Shown here: one piece after another, positions 17,004 through 25,859 of the stretch
Layout of the letters: each line of letters starts with the position of its first letter
Position numbering within the stretch: position 1 is the stretch's first letter
NCBI GenBank assembly: GCA_965197865.1
Contig: CBDANZ010000002.1
Location: 248,001-312,000, forward strand
Source of the DNA: CBDANZ01 sp965197865
GTDB taxonomy: Bacteria; Acidobacteriota; Vicinamibacteria; Vicinamibacterales; CAVVIG01
Reading direction: 5' to 3'
DNA length: 64,000 bases
The notes under the pieces: model-generated
What the model saw: the letters and a program-made list of their open reading frames with translations, nothing else
What the model was told of the DNA's origin: nothing
Database searches by the model: none
Made by a program: the position numbers and the translations under genes

Positions 17004-18655
17004 CCGTTCGGCAGCCGAATCACCCAGGCTTCGCGGACGGCCGGCACGCGACGGATCGTTTCGACAGCCGTCTCGAGCGCTCCGGGCCGACTGGCCTCCT
17101 CGTCCACGTTGACGATCCCTACGGCGCCGGTTTCGTTGCGTCCGAGGGCGAAGTTCGCGATGTTCACGCCGTGCCGTCCCAGGATCGTGCCGACCTCGCC
17201 GATGACGCCCGGTTGATCGTCGTTGCAGATGACGACCATCATTCCGGCGAGCGGCGCCTCTACGTTGATGCCGCGGACCGACACCAAACGTGGGCTGTTG
17301 GGCTCGAACACGGTCCCTTCGGCCCAGCGCTCACCGTTGCTCGTGTGCAGCTTCACCGACACCAGGCTCGTAAAGTTGCGCGGCCGCGTGCTGCGCGACT
17401 CGATGATCTCGATGCCGCGGTCGCGCGCTTCGGCGCGCGCGTTCACGATCGATACGCCGCCCGACAGAATCGGCCGCAGGACGCCGGCCGCTGCGCTGGA
17501 AGCGAGGATTTCCGGGGCCCGGCTGTCGGCCAGCGCCCCGTAGTACCGCAGCCCGATCGCTTGGATGCGCGCGGCGCCCATCTCGGTGACGATCGTCGCC
17601 AGGCGCTCGGCCAGGCGAATCCATGGCTGCAGCCGCTGGAGCTCGTCGGGGTGCACGGACGGGAAGTTCACCGCGTTGCGAACGATCCCATCCCGTAGAA
17701 AGTCGCGAACCGCTGCGGCGGTATCGAGCCCCACGAGCTCCTGCGCCTCCTCGGTCGAGGCTGCGATGTGCGGCGTCGCGATCACCTGCGGCAGCTTAGC
17801 CAGCGTCCAGTCCGACGGCGGCTCCTGCTCGAACACGTCCAGAGCGGCCGCCGCCACCGTCCCCTGATCGAGGGCGTCCTTCAGCGCCGCCTCGTCGAGG
17901 ATATCGCCGCGCGCGGTGTTGATGATGCGGATGCCCGGCTTCATGCGCGCGAACCGGTCGGCGCTGAACAGACGCAGCGTTTCGGGCGTGGACGGCACAT
18001 GAAGCGTGAGGAAGTCGGCCGCTGCGCACACCTCGTCGAGCGACTGAAGCTCAACGCCGACGCCTTCGGCGACCTCCCGGGAAATGAACGGATCGTGCGC
18101 CACAACGCGCATCCCGAATGCCCGCGCGCGCCGCGCTACTTCCTGGCCGACCCGTCCAAGCCCGGCAATTCCCAGGGTCTTGCCGCGAAGCTCCGTGCCG
18201 ACGAGGCGCTTTTTCTCCCAGGTGCCCTGCTTCATGGCGCGGTCGGCCGCCGGTACCGTGCGAGCCAGGGCCAGCATGAGCGCGCAGGTGTGCTCCGCCA
18301 CGCTGATGCTGTTGACGCCCGGCGCGTTCACTACGAGAATGCCACGGCTGCTGGCAGCCGAGACGTCCACGTTGTCGACGCCGGTTCCTGCCCGCGCCAC
18401 GACGCGCAGCTTCGGCGCAGCCGCCAGCAGCTCGGCGGTCACTTTTGTCGCGCTTCGAACCAGCAGCGCGTCGGCGTCCGCAAGGGCCGCCGCAAGCTCG
18501 GCGGGGCTTCTCCCGCTTCGGGCGTCAACCTGCCACTCGGCCTCCGCCCGAAGCAGCTCCAGGGCCGATTCCGGCAGGCCATCAGCGACGAGAATCTTTA
18601 CCGTGGCGTGGTGGGATTGGGACCGAGCTTGCGCACGTAGTTGACTAGATTGCAT
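17000..18655 (-). CDS. serA: D-3-phosphoglycerate dehydrogenase (long, ASB-ACT form)
   Basis: 551 residues. It catalyses the first step of serine biosynthesis using NAD. The Rossmann motif LGIAGLGRVGQEVARRA lies in the first third, followed by the catalytic Arg (NTARGDIL), Glu (DVFEQEPP) and His (TPHIAAST). The remaining 230 residues are the allosteric-substrate-binding domain and a C-terminal ACT domain (MMVVICNDDQPGVIGEVGTI), the regulatory layout seen in Bacillus and mycobacterial SerA. The ATG at 18655 is the only start upstream of VKILVADGL. It lies inside the 3' end of the upstream cytochrome gene, a 58-base overlap. Confidence 0.94.
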   Translation of the reverse strand: MQSSQLRAQARSQSHHATVKILVADGLPESALELLRAEAEWQVDARSGRSPAELAAALADADALLVRSATKVTAELLAAAPKLRVVARAGTGVDNVDVSAASSRGILVVNAPGVNSISVAEHTCALMLALARTVPAADRAMKQGTWEKKRLVGTELRGKTLGIAGLGRVGQEVARRARAFGMRVVAHDPFISREVAEGVGVELQSLDEVCAAADFLTLHVPSTPETLRLFSADRFARMKPGIRIINTARGDILDEAALKDALDQGTVAAAALDVFEQEPPSDWTLAKLPQVIATPHIAASTEEAQELVGLDTAAAVRDFLRDGIVRNAVNFPSVHPDELQRLQPWIRLAERLATIVTEMGAARIQAIGLRYYGALADSRAPEILASSAAAGVLRPILSGGVSIVNARAEARDRGIEIIESRSTRPRNFTSLVSVKLHTSNGERWAEGTVFEPNSPRLVSVRGINVEAPLAGMMVVICNDDQPGVIGEVGTILGRHGVNIANFALGRNETGAVGIVNVDEEASRPGALETAVETIRRVPAVREAWVIRLPNG

Positions 18656-19053
18656 ATCTCGTTGGTCGTCATTCGGCTGCGATAGGCTGCCATCCCGGTC
18701 CCCTTTGAGCCGTTGCGGATCACGGTGAAGATTTCACCGTCGGCCGACCCATGCAGCTAGGTCGCGTCGGTCAAACCCGCAGGTTTCGGGTTCAGCAGCG
18801 CGCCTCCTTTTCCGTTGCCCTTTCCCGTGGGGCCGTGACACGAAGCGCACTGCGCATCGTACAGCTTCCGAGCGGCGGAAAGCGATGTTGCGTCGGCGGC
18901 GACTGGACTGATCAGCTTGGCGGCTTCCGCGTGCGCTTGAGGGCCGTCCTGCTGTCCCAACGCCGCCGCCGAGACGCCAGCGGCCGAGAACGCCAGGGCC
19001 AGAGCGCGGCCGACAAACGCCGCACGAGAATGGACGCACAGCGATCGAGCCAA
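18598..19053 (-). pseudogene. Class I c-type cytochrome interrupted by one in-frame TAG
   Basis: The reading starts at a TTG (19053) with AAGGTG a few bases upstream. It encodes a signal peptide (FVGRALALAFSAAGVSAAA) and a haem c site CASCH, then hits TAG at 18759-18757. Reading on in the same frame gives LHGSADGEIFTVIRNG, then GTGMAAY with the expected axial Met, and ends at a TAA at 18600-18598. The family usually has Trp or Tyr at the TAG position, so a single TGG to TAG change would explain it. Everything else is intact, which points to a very recent lesion, readthrough or a base error. The truncated product would lack its sixth haem ligand. Its tail overlaps the serA start. Confidence 0.8.
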
Positions 19054-19065
19054 TACACCTTACAG

Positions 19066-19071
19066 TATAAT
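19066..19071 (+). promoter_or_regulatory. Candidate -10 element upstream of icd
   Basis: A perfect TATAAT lies about 200 bases upstream of icd in the region divergent from the cytochrome gene. No convincing -35 hexamer is found 16-18 bases upstream. If used, it gives icd a long leader that contains the two DnaA-box-like sequences. Confidence 0.4.
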
Positions 19072-19181
19072 CCCGGGGTTTTGTTCTGGTTGTTGCTCGA
19101 CTGATGATCGCCTCGCCCTACTGTGGTGCAATCCGCTAGAACATTCGAGATGGCGTATCACAGGGCGGTAAGCGATGAGGG

Positions 19182-19202
19182 TTTTCCACAGAGTTTTCCA
19201 CA
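19182..19202 (+). promoter_or_regulatory. Pair of DnaA-box-like sequences upstream of icd
   Basis: TTTTCCACA occurs twice, at 19182-19190 and 19194-19202, separated by GAG so that the starts are 12 bases apart. It differs from the classical DnaA box TTATCCACA at one position and fits relaxed forms of it. The pair lies 68-88 bases upstream of the icd start. No AT-rich unwinding region or dnaA/dnaN gene is nearby, so a replication origin is not supported. Binding by DnaA or another regulator is possible. Confidence 0.4.
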
Positions 19203-19269
19203 ATTCCTGTGAGAATTACTCCACGCGTTCGGGGGACCTGACCTAATTTTAAGGAGCAGTCACGACACT

Positions 19270-20601
19270 ATGCCAAGTCTCAGTTCGCTCAAACCGCCAG
19301 TCACCGGCAGCGCCATCGGCCGACGCGGCGAAAAGCTTGTCGTCCCCGACAATCCCATCATCCCGTTCATCGAAGGCGACGGCACCGGACCCGACATCTG
19401 GCGCACCAGCGTGCGCGTACTCGATGCGGCCGTGGCCAAGGCCTATCGCGGCAAGCGGAAGATTGCGTGGATGGAGGTGTGCGCAGGCGAGAAGAGCTTC
19501 ACACAGTCCAAGAGCTGGCTTCCCGACGAGACCGTCGAAGCGTTCCGCCAGTATCTGGTTGGCATCAAGGGCCCGTTGACCACGCCGGTCGGCGGCGGCA
19601 TTCGCTCGCTCAATGTGGCGCTCCGCCAGTTGCTCGACCTGTACGTCTGCCTTCGTCCCGTGCGCTGGTACAAAGGCGTGCCCTCACCGGTGAAGCACCC
19701 AGAGAAGATCGACATGGTGATCTTCCGCGAAAACACGGAGGATATCTATGCCGGCATCGAGTTCGCCGCGGGAACACCCGAAGGGCAGAAAGTCCTCGAT
19801 TTCTTCGAGAAAGAGTTTCCCAAGGAATTCCGGAAAATCCGGTTCGGCAGCGCGGCGGCGGCCGAGCGCTGGCAGGCGCAGCTCGAATCGATTGGCGCGC
19901 CGGCGCGCGGGGTCGGCGTGGAAGTCGGCGTGGGGTTGAAGGCGGTGAGCTACCTCGGCACCGAGCGCCTCGTGCACAGCGCCATCGGCTATGCCGTCAA
20001 ATACGGCCGCAAGAGTGTCACGCTCGTGCACAAGGGCAACATCATGAAGTTCACCGAAGGGGCCTTCCGCGACTGGGGTTTCAAGGTGGCCAAGGACTTC
20101 TATGGAGCCGTCGAAATCGATGGCGGCCCGTGGTGTCGGATTCCGGAAGGGAAGGCCGGTGCCGGCATCGTGATCAAGGATGCTATCGCTGACATCATGC
20201 TGCAGCAGGTCCTGACCCGGCCCGATGAGTTCGATGTCATCGCCACCCTGAACTTGAACGGCGACTACCTGTCCGACGCGCTGGCGGCGCAGATCGGCGG
20301 CATCGGCATTGCCCCAGGTGGCAATATCAACTACGTGACCGGACACGCCGTGTTCGAGGCCACCCATGGCACGGCTCCGAAGTACGCGAATCAGGACAAG
20401 GTGAATCCGGGCTCGGTGATTCTTTCGGGCGAGATGATGCTGCGGCATCTCGGCTGGAACGAGGCGGCCGATCTCGTGGTGAAGGGCATAGACGGCGCGA
20501 TTGCCGCCAGGCGGGTCACCTACGACTTCGCCCGCCTGATGATAGGCGCGAAAGAGCTCAAGACGTCGGAGTTCGGGAACACAATCATCGAGAACATGTA
20601 A
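19270..20601 (+). CDS. icd: Isocitrate dehydrogenase, NADP-dependent type
   Basis: 443 residues, similar in form to the well-known enterobacterial enzyme. It oxidatively decarboxylates isocitrate to 2-oxoglutarate. The substrate loop KGPLTTPVGGGIRSLNVALR keeps the serine that AceK-type kinases phosphorylate, and the IFRENTEDIYAGIEF segment is intact. Coenzyme determinants HGTAPKYANQDKVNPGSV and VTYDFARLM carry the Lys-Tyr and Tyr/Arg residues associated with NADP specificity. An AAGGAG lies about 13 bases before the ATG at 19270, somewhat far. It heads a run of TCA genes (mdh, sucC, sucD, kor) on the same strand. Confidence 0.95.
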   Translation: MPSLSSLKPPVTGSAIGRRGEKLVVPDNPIIPFIEGDGTGPDIWRTSVRVLDAAVAKAYRGKRKIAWMEVCAGEKSFTQSKSWLPDETVEAFRQYLVGIKGPLTTPVGGGIRSLNVALRQLLDLYVCLRPVRWYKGVPSPVKHPEKIDMVIFRENTEDIYAGIEFAAGTPEGQKVLDFFEKEFPKEFRKIRFGSAAAAERWQAQLESIGAPARGVGVEVGVGLKAVSYLGTERLVHSAIGYAVKYGRKSVTLVHKGNIMKFTEGAFRDWGFKVAKDFYGAVEIDGGPWCRIPEGKAGAGIVIKDAIADIMLQQVLTRPDEFDVIATLNLNGDYLSDALAAQIGGIGIAPGGNINYVTGHAVFEATHGTAPKYANQDKVNPGSVILSGEMMLRHLGWNEAADLVVKGIDGAIAARRVTYDFARLMIGAKELKTSEFGNTIIENM

Positions 20602-20605
20602 CCGC

Positions 20606-20684
20606 TTGAACCACGAAGACACGAAGGATACGAAGAAGCAGGTGTGCACAGGCGCTTGGTGTCCTTCGTGTCTTCGTGGTTCAA
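20606..20684 (+). repeat. Long inverted repeat between icd and mdh
   Basis: The left arm at 20606-20631 (starting TTGAACCACGAAGACACG) is matched by its reverse complement at 20659-20684 at 25 of 26 positions, with a 27-base spacer. In RNA this makes a stem of about 26 bp. The ACCACGAAGACACGAAGG core resembles a dispersed intergenic element I recall from various bacterial genomes (general recollection, not checked). No T-run follows, so it is not a standard intrinsic terminator, but it could stabilise or separate the icd and mdh transcripts. Confidence 0.75.
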
Positions 20685-20701
20685 ACCTCTGAGGATGACC
20701 G

Positions 20702-21628
20702 ATGCACCGTAAAGTGACCGTGGTCGGGGGTGCCGGCAACGTCGGATCCACCGTGGCTCGTGCCATTGCCGACAGGGAGCTGGCAGATATCGTCATTGTC
20801 GACATCGCCGACCAGAAAGCGGCAGGCGTCGCCCTTGACATGCTCGAGTCGTGCCCGATTACCGGATCCGACAGCCGCATTATTGGTGGTGCGGATTGGG
20901 CCGCGACGGCGGATTCCGACGTCGTGGTCATCACCTCTGGGGTGCCGCGCAAGCCCGGCATGAGCCGCGATGATCTCGTGAACGTCAACTTCGGGATCAT
21001 GAAGGCGGTCACCCAGGAGGTGGTGAGGCACTCGCCCAACTGTGTCATCGTGCCAGTGGCGAACCCGCTCGACGCGATGTGTCAGGCGGTGTACCGGCTG
21101 AGCCGGTTTCCGCGCGAGCGGGTGATCGGCATGGCGGGCGTGCTCGATTCGGCGCGGATGCGCACCTTCATCGCGATGGAGCTGAACGTGTCGGTCGAGA
21201 ACGTCCATGCGTTCGTGCTGGGCGGCCACGGCGACACGATGGTGCCGCTGCCACGCTACTCGACGGTCGTGGGCGTTCCCATCACGGAGTTGATGTCGAA
21301 GGAGCGTGTCGAGGCGATCTGCAAGCGGACCGCGGACGGCGGAGCCGAACTTACGAAGCTGGTCGGGACGAGCGCCTGGTACGCGCCGGGCGCCGCGGCC
21401 GCGGAGATAGTCGAGTGCATTCTGAAGGACAAGAAGAAGATCCTGCCCTGCTCGGTGTTCCTGCAGGGCGAGTACGGCATCCGCGACCTGTTCGTAGGCG
21501 TGCCAGTGAAGCTCGGGGCGCGCGGCCTCGAGCAGATTATCCAAATCAAGTTGACCCCTGAGGAGGACACGGCACTCAAGAAATCGGCGGCGGCCGTGAA
21601 GGAGCTTGTCGACGTGATACAGGTCTAG
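20702..21628 (+). CDS. mdh: Malate dehydrogenase (LDH-like, NAD type)
   Basis: 308 residues of the LDH-like MDH group. The Rossmann VVGGAGNVGSTVA ends in IVDIAD, whose Asp favours NAD. The active-site loop SGVPRKPGMSRDDL carries the Arg that selects dicarboxylates over pyruvate, the catalytic His is in GGHGDTMVPLPRYS, and PVANPLD is the substrate-side motif. It interconverts malate and oxaloacetate in the TCA cycle. The gene follows the long inverted repeat and precedes sucC by 70 bases, so it belongs to the TCA cluster. Confidence 0.95.
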   Translation: MHRKVTVVGGAGNVGSTVARAIADRELADIVIVDIADQKAAGVALDMLESCPITGSDSRIIGGADWAATADSDVVVITSGVPRKPGMSRDDLVNVNFGIMKAVTQEVVRHSPNCVIVPVANPLDAMCQAVYRLSRFPRERVIGMAGVLDSARMRTFIAMELNVSVENVHAFVLGGHGDTMVPLPRYSTVVGVPITELMSKERVEAICKRTADGGAELTKLVGTSAWYAPGAAAAEIVECILKDKKKILPCSVFLQGEYGIRDLFVGVPVKLGARGLEQIIQIKLTPEEDTALKKSAAAVKELVDVIQV

Positions 21629-21698
21629 CTGTTGGCTAGGCCGTAACCTCCAGTCACCACCGTGAACTCCGTGGTGGCGCGTTTCGTTTTTCGGGCTC

Positions 21699-22859
<1,161 letters not shown>

Positions 22860-22876
22860 GATGGGCTGAGACACGT

Positions 22877-23752
22877 ATGTCAGTTCTGATCGATAAATCG
22901 ACTCGGCTTCTGGTTCAGGGCCTGACCGGCCGCGAGGGAACGTTTCACGCCAAGCAGGCGGCTGCGTACGGCACGACGGTCGTCGGAGGCGTCACGCCGG
23001 GCAAGGGAGGAACGACCTACGAAGGGTGGCCGATCTTCGGCACCGTGCGCGAAGCCGTGGACAAGACGGGCGCAAACGCTTCGGTGATCTTCGTTCCGCC
23101 TCCCTTCGCCGCCGACGCCGTCATGGAAGCGGCCGACGCCGGCCTCGGCGTTGTTGTCTGCATCACGGAGGGCATCCCGATGCTCGATATGATGCGGACG
23201 ATGACGTTCCTCAAGTCGCGCCCGGCCACACGTCTGGTCGGGCCCAACTGTCCGGGCATCATCTCCGCCGGGAAGGCGAAGGCTGGCATTATTCCTGGTC
23301 ACATCTGCCGCGAGGGCCGCGTTGGCATCGTGTCGAGGAGCGGCACGCTCACCTATGAGGTCATCCATCAGCTCACAAAGCTCGGGATCGGTCAGACCAC
23401 GTGCATCGGGATTGGCGGCGATCCACTGATCGGCAGCTCCTTCGTTGACGCGCTCGCGTTGTTCGCCGCAGATCGGAACACCGAAACGGTCGTGATGATC
23501 GGCGAGATCGGCGGAACCGCCGAGGAAGACGCCGCCGCGTGGATCAAGACGACGTTCAAGAAGCCCGTTGTCGGCTTCATCGCCGGCCAGACTGCGCCGC
23601 CCGGTCGGCGGATGGGTCACGCCGGGGCGATCATCGCGGGCGGGAAAGGCACGGCCGCCGAGAAGATGGTTGCCCTGGCGGCGGCGGGCGTGAAGGTCGT
23701 GAAGAGTCCTGCCGATATGGGAAGCGCCGTCAAGAAAGTGCTGGGTGCCTAG
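22877..23752 (+). CDS. sucD: Succinyl-CoA synthetase alpha subunit
   Basis: 291 residues from the ATG at 22877 (MSVLIDKSTRLLVQGLTG); an earlier in-frame start would lie inside sucC. The CoA-binding domain has QGLTGREGTFHAKQ, followed by GPNCPGIIS and GIVSRSGTLTYE. The phosphohistidine loop GRRMGHAGAIIAGGKGTA carries the active-site His, which is transiently phosphorylated. It pairs with the upstream sucC. The gene is followed by a 196-base non-coding region before the 2-oxoacid oxidoreductase genes. Confidence 0.95.
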   Translation: MSVLIDKSTRLLVQGLTGREGTFHAKQAAAYGTTVVGGVTPGKGGTTYEGWPIFGTVREAVDKTGANASVIFVPPPFAADAVMEAADAGLGVVVCITEGIPMLDMMRTMTFLKSRPATRLVGPNCPGIISAGKAKAGIIPGHICREGRVGIVSRSGTLTYEVIHQLTKLGIGQTTCIGIGGDPLIGSSFVDALALFAADRNTETVVMIGEIGGTAEEDAAAWIKTTFKKPVVGFIAGQTAPPGRRMGHAGAIIAGGKGTAAEKMVALAAAGVKVVKSPADMGSAVKKVLGA

Positions 23753-23775
23753 CGCCAAGCACCCAAGTTCCGCAT

Positions 23776-23783
23776 GCTATACT
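23776..23783 (+). promoter_or_regulatory. Candidate extended -10 promoter for korAB
   Basis: TGCTATACT, an extended -10 with TATACT at 23778-23783, lies just after sucD. The -35 position is weak. Start of transcription would fall near 23790 and give korA a leader of roughly 160 bases, most of which can fold. Confidence 0.45.
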
Positions 23784-23828
23784 CGAAGCGGTCCGCCTCT
23801 CGGCAGCGCGTCCGCCGGGCAATCCCTA

Positions 23829-23942
23829 CTCCGATGCTTAGGAGCTATTTTATCGCCTTGGTAGTGTTCGCCTATAGGCGGACTTTGGGCCGACTGAAGC
23901 CGGCGACTACCAATCTATGAAGTAGCTTCAGGGCTGTAAGGA
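23829..23942 (+). promoter_or_regulatory. Structured 5' leader of korA, candidate cis-regulatory RNA
   Basis: An 8-bp perfect stem closes the core (TTGGTAGT at 23858-23865 with ACTACCAA at 23906-23913). Inside it are two hairpins. One is a 7-bp stem with a UAUA loop (GTTCGCC 23866-23872 with GGCGGAC 23877-23883, one G-U). The other is a 4-bp stem (GCCG 23889-23892 with CGGC 23901-23904). This gives a three-way junction. A 4-bp hairpin lies upstream (23829-23844) and a 5-bp hairpin TGAAG-TAG-CTTCA downstream (23918-23930). AAGGA at 23938-23942 is the korA ribosome site. I do not recognise a known riboswitch class. Confidence 0.5.
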
Positions 23943-23948
23943 CGTTGA

Positions 23949-25859
23949 ATGTCACCGACCGATCTCGCGGTAGAGCAACAGCAGGCCACACCGGGCCGGC
24001 AGCGCGTCGTGAACAACTTCAGTATCCAGGTCGCGACCGTCAACGGCTCAGGTAGTCAAACCGCTAATCTCGTGCTCCTTCGCTCGATCCTGCTCATGGG
24101 CGTACCCGTCTCGGGCAAGAACATGTTCCCGTCGAACATCGCCGGCCTGCCCACTTGGTACACGATTCGCGCGAGCGAGCGTGGCTACGTCAGCCGCAAG
24201 AAGGAAGTCGATTTCCTGGTGGCGATGAACCCCGAAACAGCGAAGGAGGACGTGCTGACGCTCGACGACGGTGCCGCCGTCGTGTACGACGAGCCGCTGA
24301 AGCTGAACACGGTCAGGAACGACCTGGTGTTCTATCCGGCCCCCTTCGACAAGCTCGTCGCCCCTGTCTGTCCCGACGCCAAGCTGCGCCGCCTCGTGCG
24401 CAACATGATCTACGATGGCATCCTCGCCAGGCTGTTGGGCATCGACCTGTCGCTGGTGGAGAAGGCGCTCGCCAGGCTACTGGGGAAGAAAGCCAAGGCA
24501 ATGGCGCTCAACCAGGCCGCGCTCAAGGCAGGGTGGGATTACGCGGCAGCGAATTTCACAAACGAGTGCCCGTTCCGCCTGGAGGCGATGAACGAGACGG
24601 CCGGCAAGATCCTCATCGAAGGCAACCAGGCGGCGGCCATCGGCTGCATGATGGCTGGCGTCACCGTCGTCACCTGGTATCCGATTACGCCGTCCTCGTC
24701 GCTCTGCGAGTCGCTCATCGCTTACATGAAGAAGTACCGGATCGACAAGGAGACAGGAAAAGCGACGTTCGCGATCGTGCAGGCCGAAGACGAGATCGCC
24801 GCGATCGGCATGGTGATTGGGGCGAGCTGGGCCGGTGCGCGCGCGATGACGGCGACAGCGGGTCCGGGCATCTCGCTGATGTCGGAGTTTGTCGGCCTTT
24901 CCTACTACGCGGAAACGCCGGCTGTCATCTTCGACGTGCAGCGGGTCGGGCCATCGACTGGGCTGCCGACTCGAACCGCCCAGGGTGACCTCCTCGCCAT
25001 CGCCTTTCTCTCCCACGGCGACACGAAGCACATCATGCTTTTTCCATCGTCGGTCGAGGAGTGCTACACGATGGCGATGGACGGATTCGATCTCGCCGAG
25101 CGCTTTCAGACGCCGGTGTTCGTCATGATGGATCTCGACCTTGGGATGAATAACTGGATGTCGGACGGCTTCAAGTATCCCGAGAAACCGATCGATCGCG
25201 GGAAGGTGCTCACCCCCGAAATACTCGAGAAGATCGGCGGGTGGGGACGCTACGAGGACGTGGACGGCGACGGCATCCCGTACCGCACGCTGCCCGGCGA
25301 CGGCATGCCCCCGTACTTTGCGCGCGGATCGGGACACAACGCGAGAGGGCAGTACAGCGAGCGGCCCGACGACTACGTCGACAACATGAACCGGCTGGCA
25401 CGGAAGTTCGAAACGGCGCGCGGGGCCGTGCCGAAGCCGGTGGTGGAGATGGTCGCCACCGCAAGGATCGGGCTCATCGCCTACGGCTCGTCGCACTGGG
25501 CGATTACCGAATGCCGTGATCAGTTGCGGGAGGAGACCGACGTGAAGACTTCGTACTTCCGTCTGCGCGGCTATCCGTTCACCCCGGAGCTGGGCCAGTT
25601 CGTCGACGCGCACGATCGCGTGTACGTGGTCGAGCAGAACCGCGACGCGCAGCTCCTGCAGTTGATGCGCCTCGAGCTCACACCAGAGCGTGTGTCGAAG
25701 CTGCGGAGCGTGCGACACCATGACGGGCTCCCGATCGACGCCAGGAGCGTCACCGACGGCGTGGTGGCGCAGGAAGGCTACGAGGTGGCGAGGAAAACGA
25801 CCCGCGGTCCTGGCGCCGGAATGACAGGGGGGGGAATAGTCAACAGGACTCCACTTTAA
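23949..25859 (+). CDS. korA: 2-oxoacid:ferredoxin oxidoreductase, fused gamma-alpha subunit
   Basis: 636 residues. The N-terminal gamma domain (about residues 20-200, beginning NNFSIQVATVNGSGSQTANL and containing GKNMFPSNIAGLPTWYTIR) is fused to the pyrimidine-binding alpha domain (ECPFRLEAMNETAGKILIEG, then WYPITPSSSLCESL, ATAGPGISLMSEFVGLSYYA, MDLDLGMNNWM). It oxidatively decarboxylates a 2-oxoacid, most likely 2-oxoglutarate given the icd-mdh-sucCD context, and passes electrons to ferredoxin. No ferredoxin domain is fused. A good AAGGA lies 6 bases before the ATG. Its TAA overlaps the ATG of korB by one base. Confidence 0.93.
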   Translation: MSPTDLAVEQQQATPGRQRVVNNFSIQVATVNGSGSQTANLVLLRSILLMGVPVSGKNMFPSNIAGLPTWYTIRASERGYVSRKKEVDFLVAMNPETAKEDVLTLDDGAAVVYDEPLKLNTVRNDLVFYPAPFDKLVAPVCPDAKLRRLVRNMIYDGILARLLGIDLSLVEKALARLLGKKAKAMALNQAALKAGWDYAAANFTNECPFRLEAMNETAGKILIEGNQAAAIGCMMAGVTVVTWYPITPSSSLCESLIAYMKKYRIDKETGKATFAIVQAEDEIAAIGMVIGASWAGARAMTATAGPGISLMSEFVGLSYYAETPAVIFDVQRVGPSTGLPTRTAQGDLLAIAFLSHGDTKHIMLFPSSVEECYTMAMDGFDLAERFQTPVFVMMDLDLGMNNWMSDGFKYPEKPIDRGKVLTPEILEKIGGWGRYEDVDGDGIPYRTLPGDGMPPYFARGSGHNARGQYSERPDDYVDNMNRLARKFETARGAVPKPVVEMVATARIGLIAYGSSHWAITECRDQLREETDVKTSYFRLRGYPFTPELGQFVDAHDRVYVVEQNRDAQLLQLMRLELTPERVSKLRSVRHHDGLPIDARSVTDGVVAQEGYEVARKTTRGPGAGMTGGGIVNRTPL

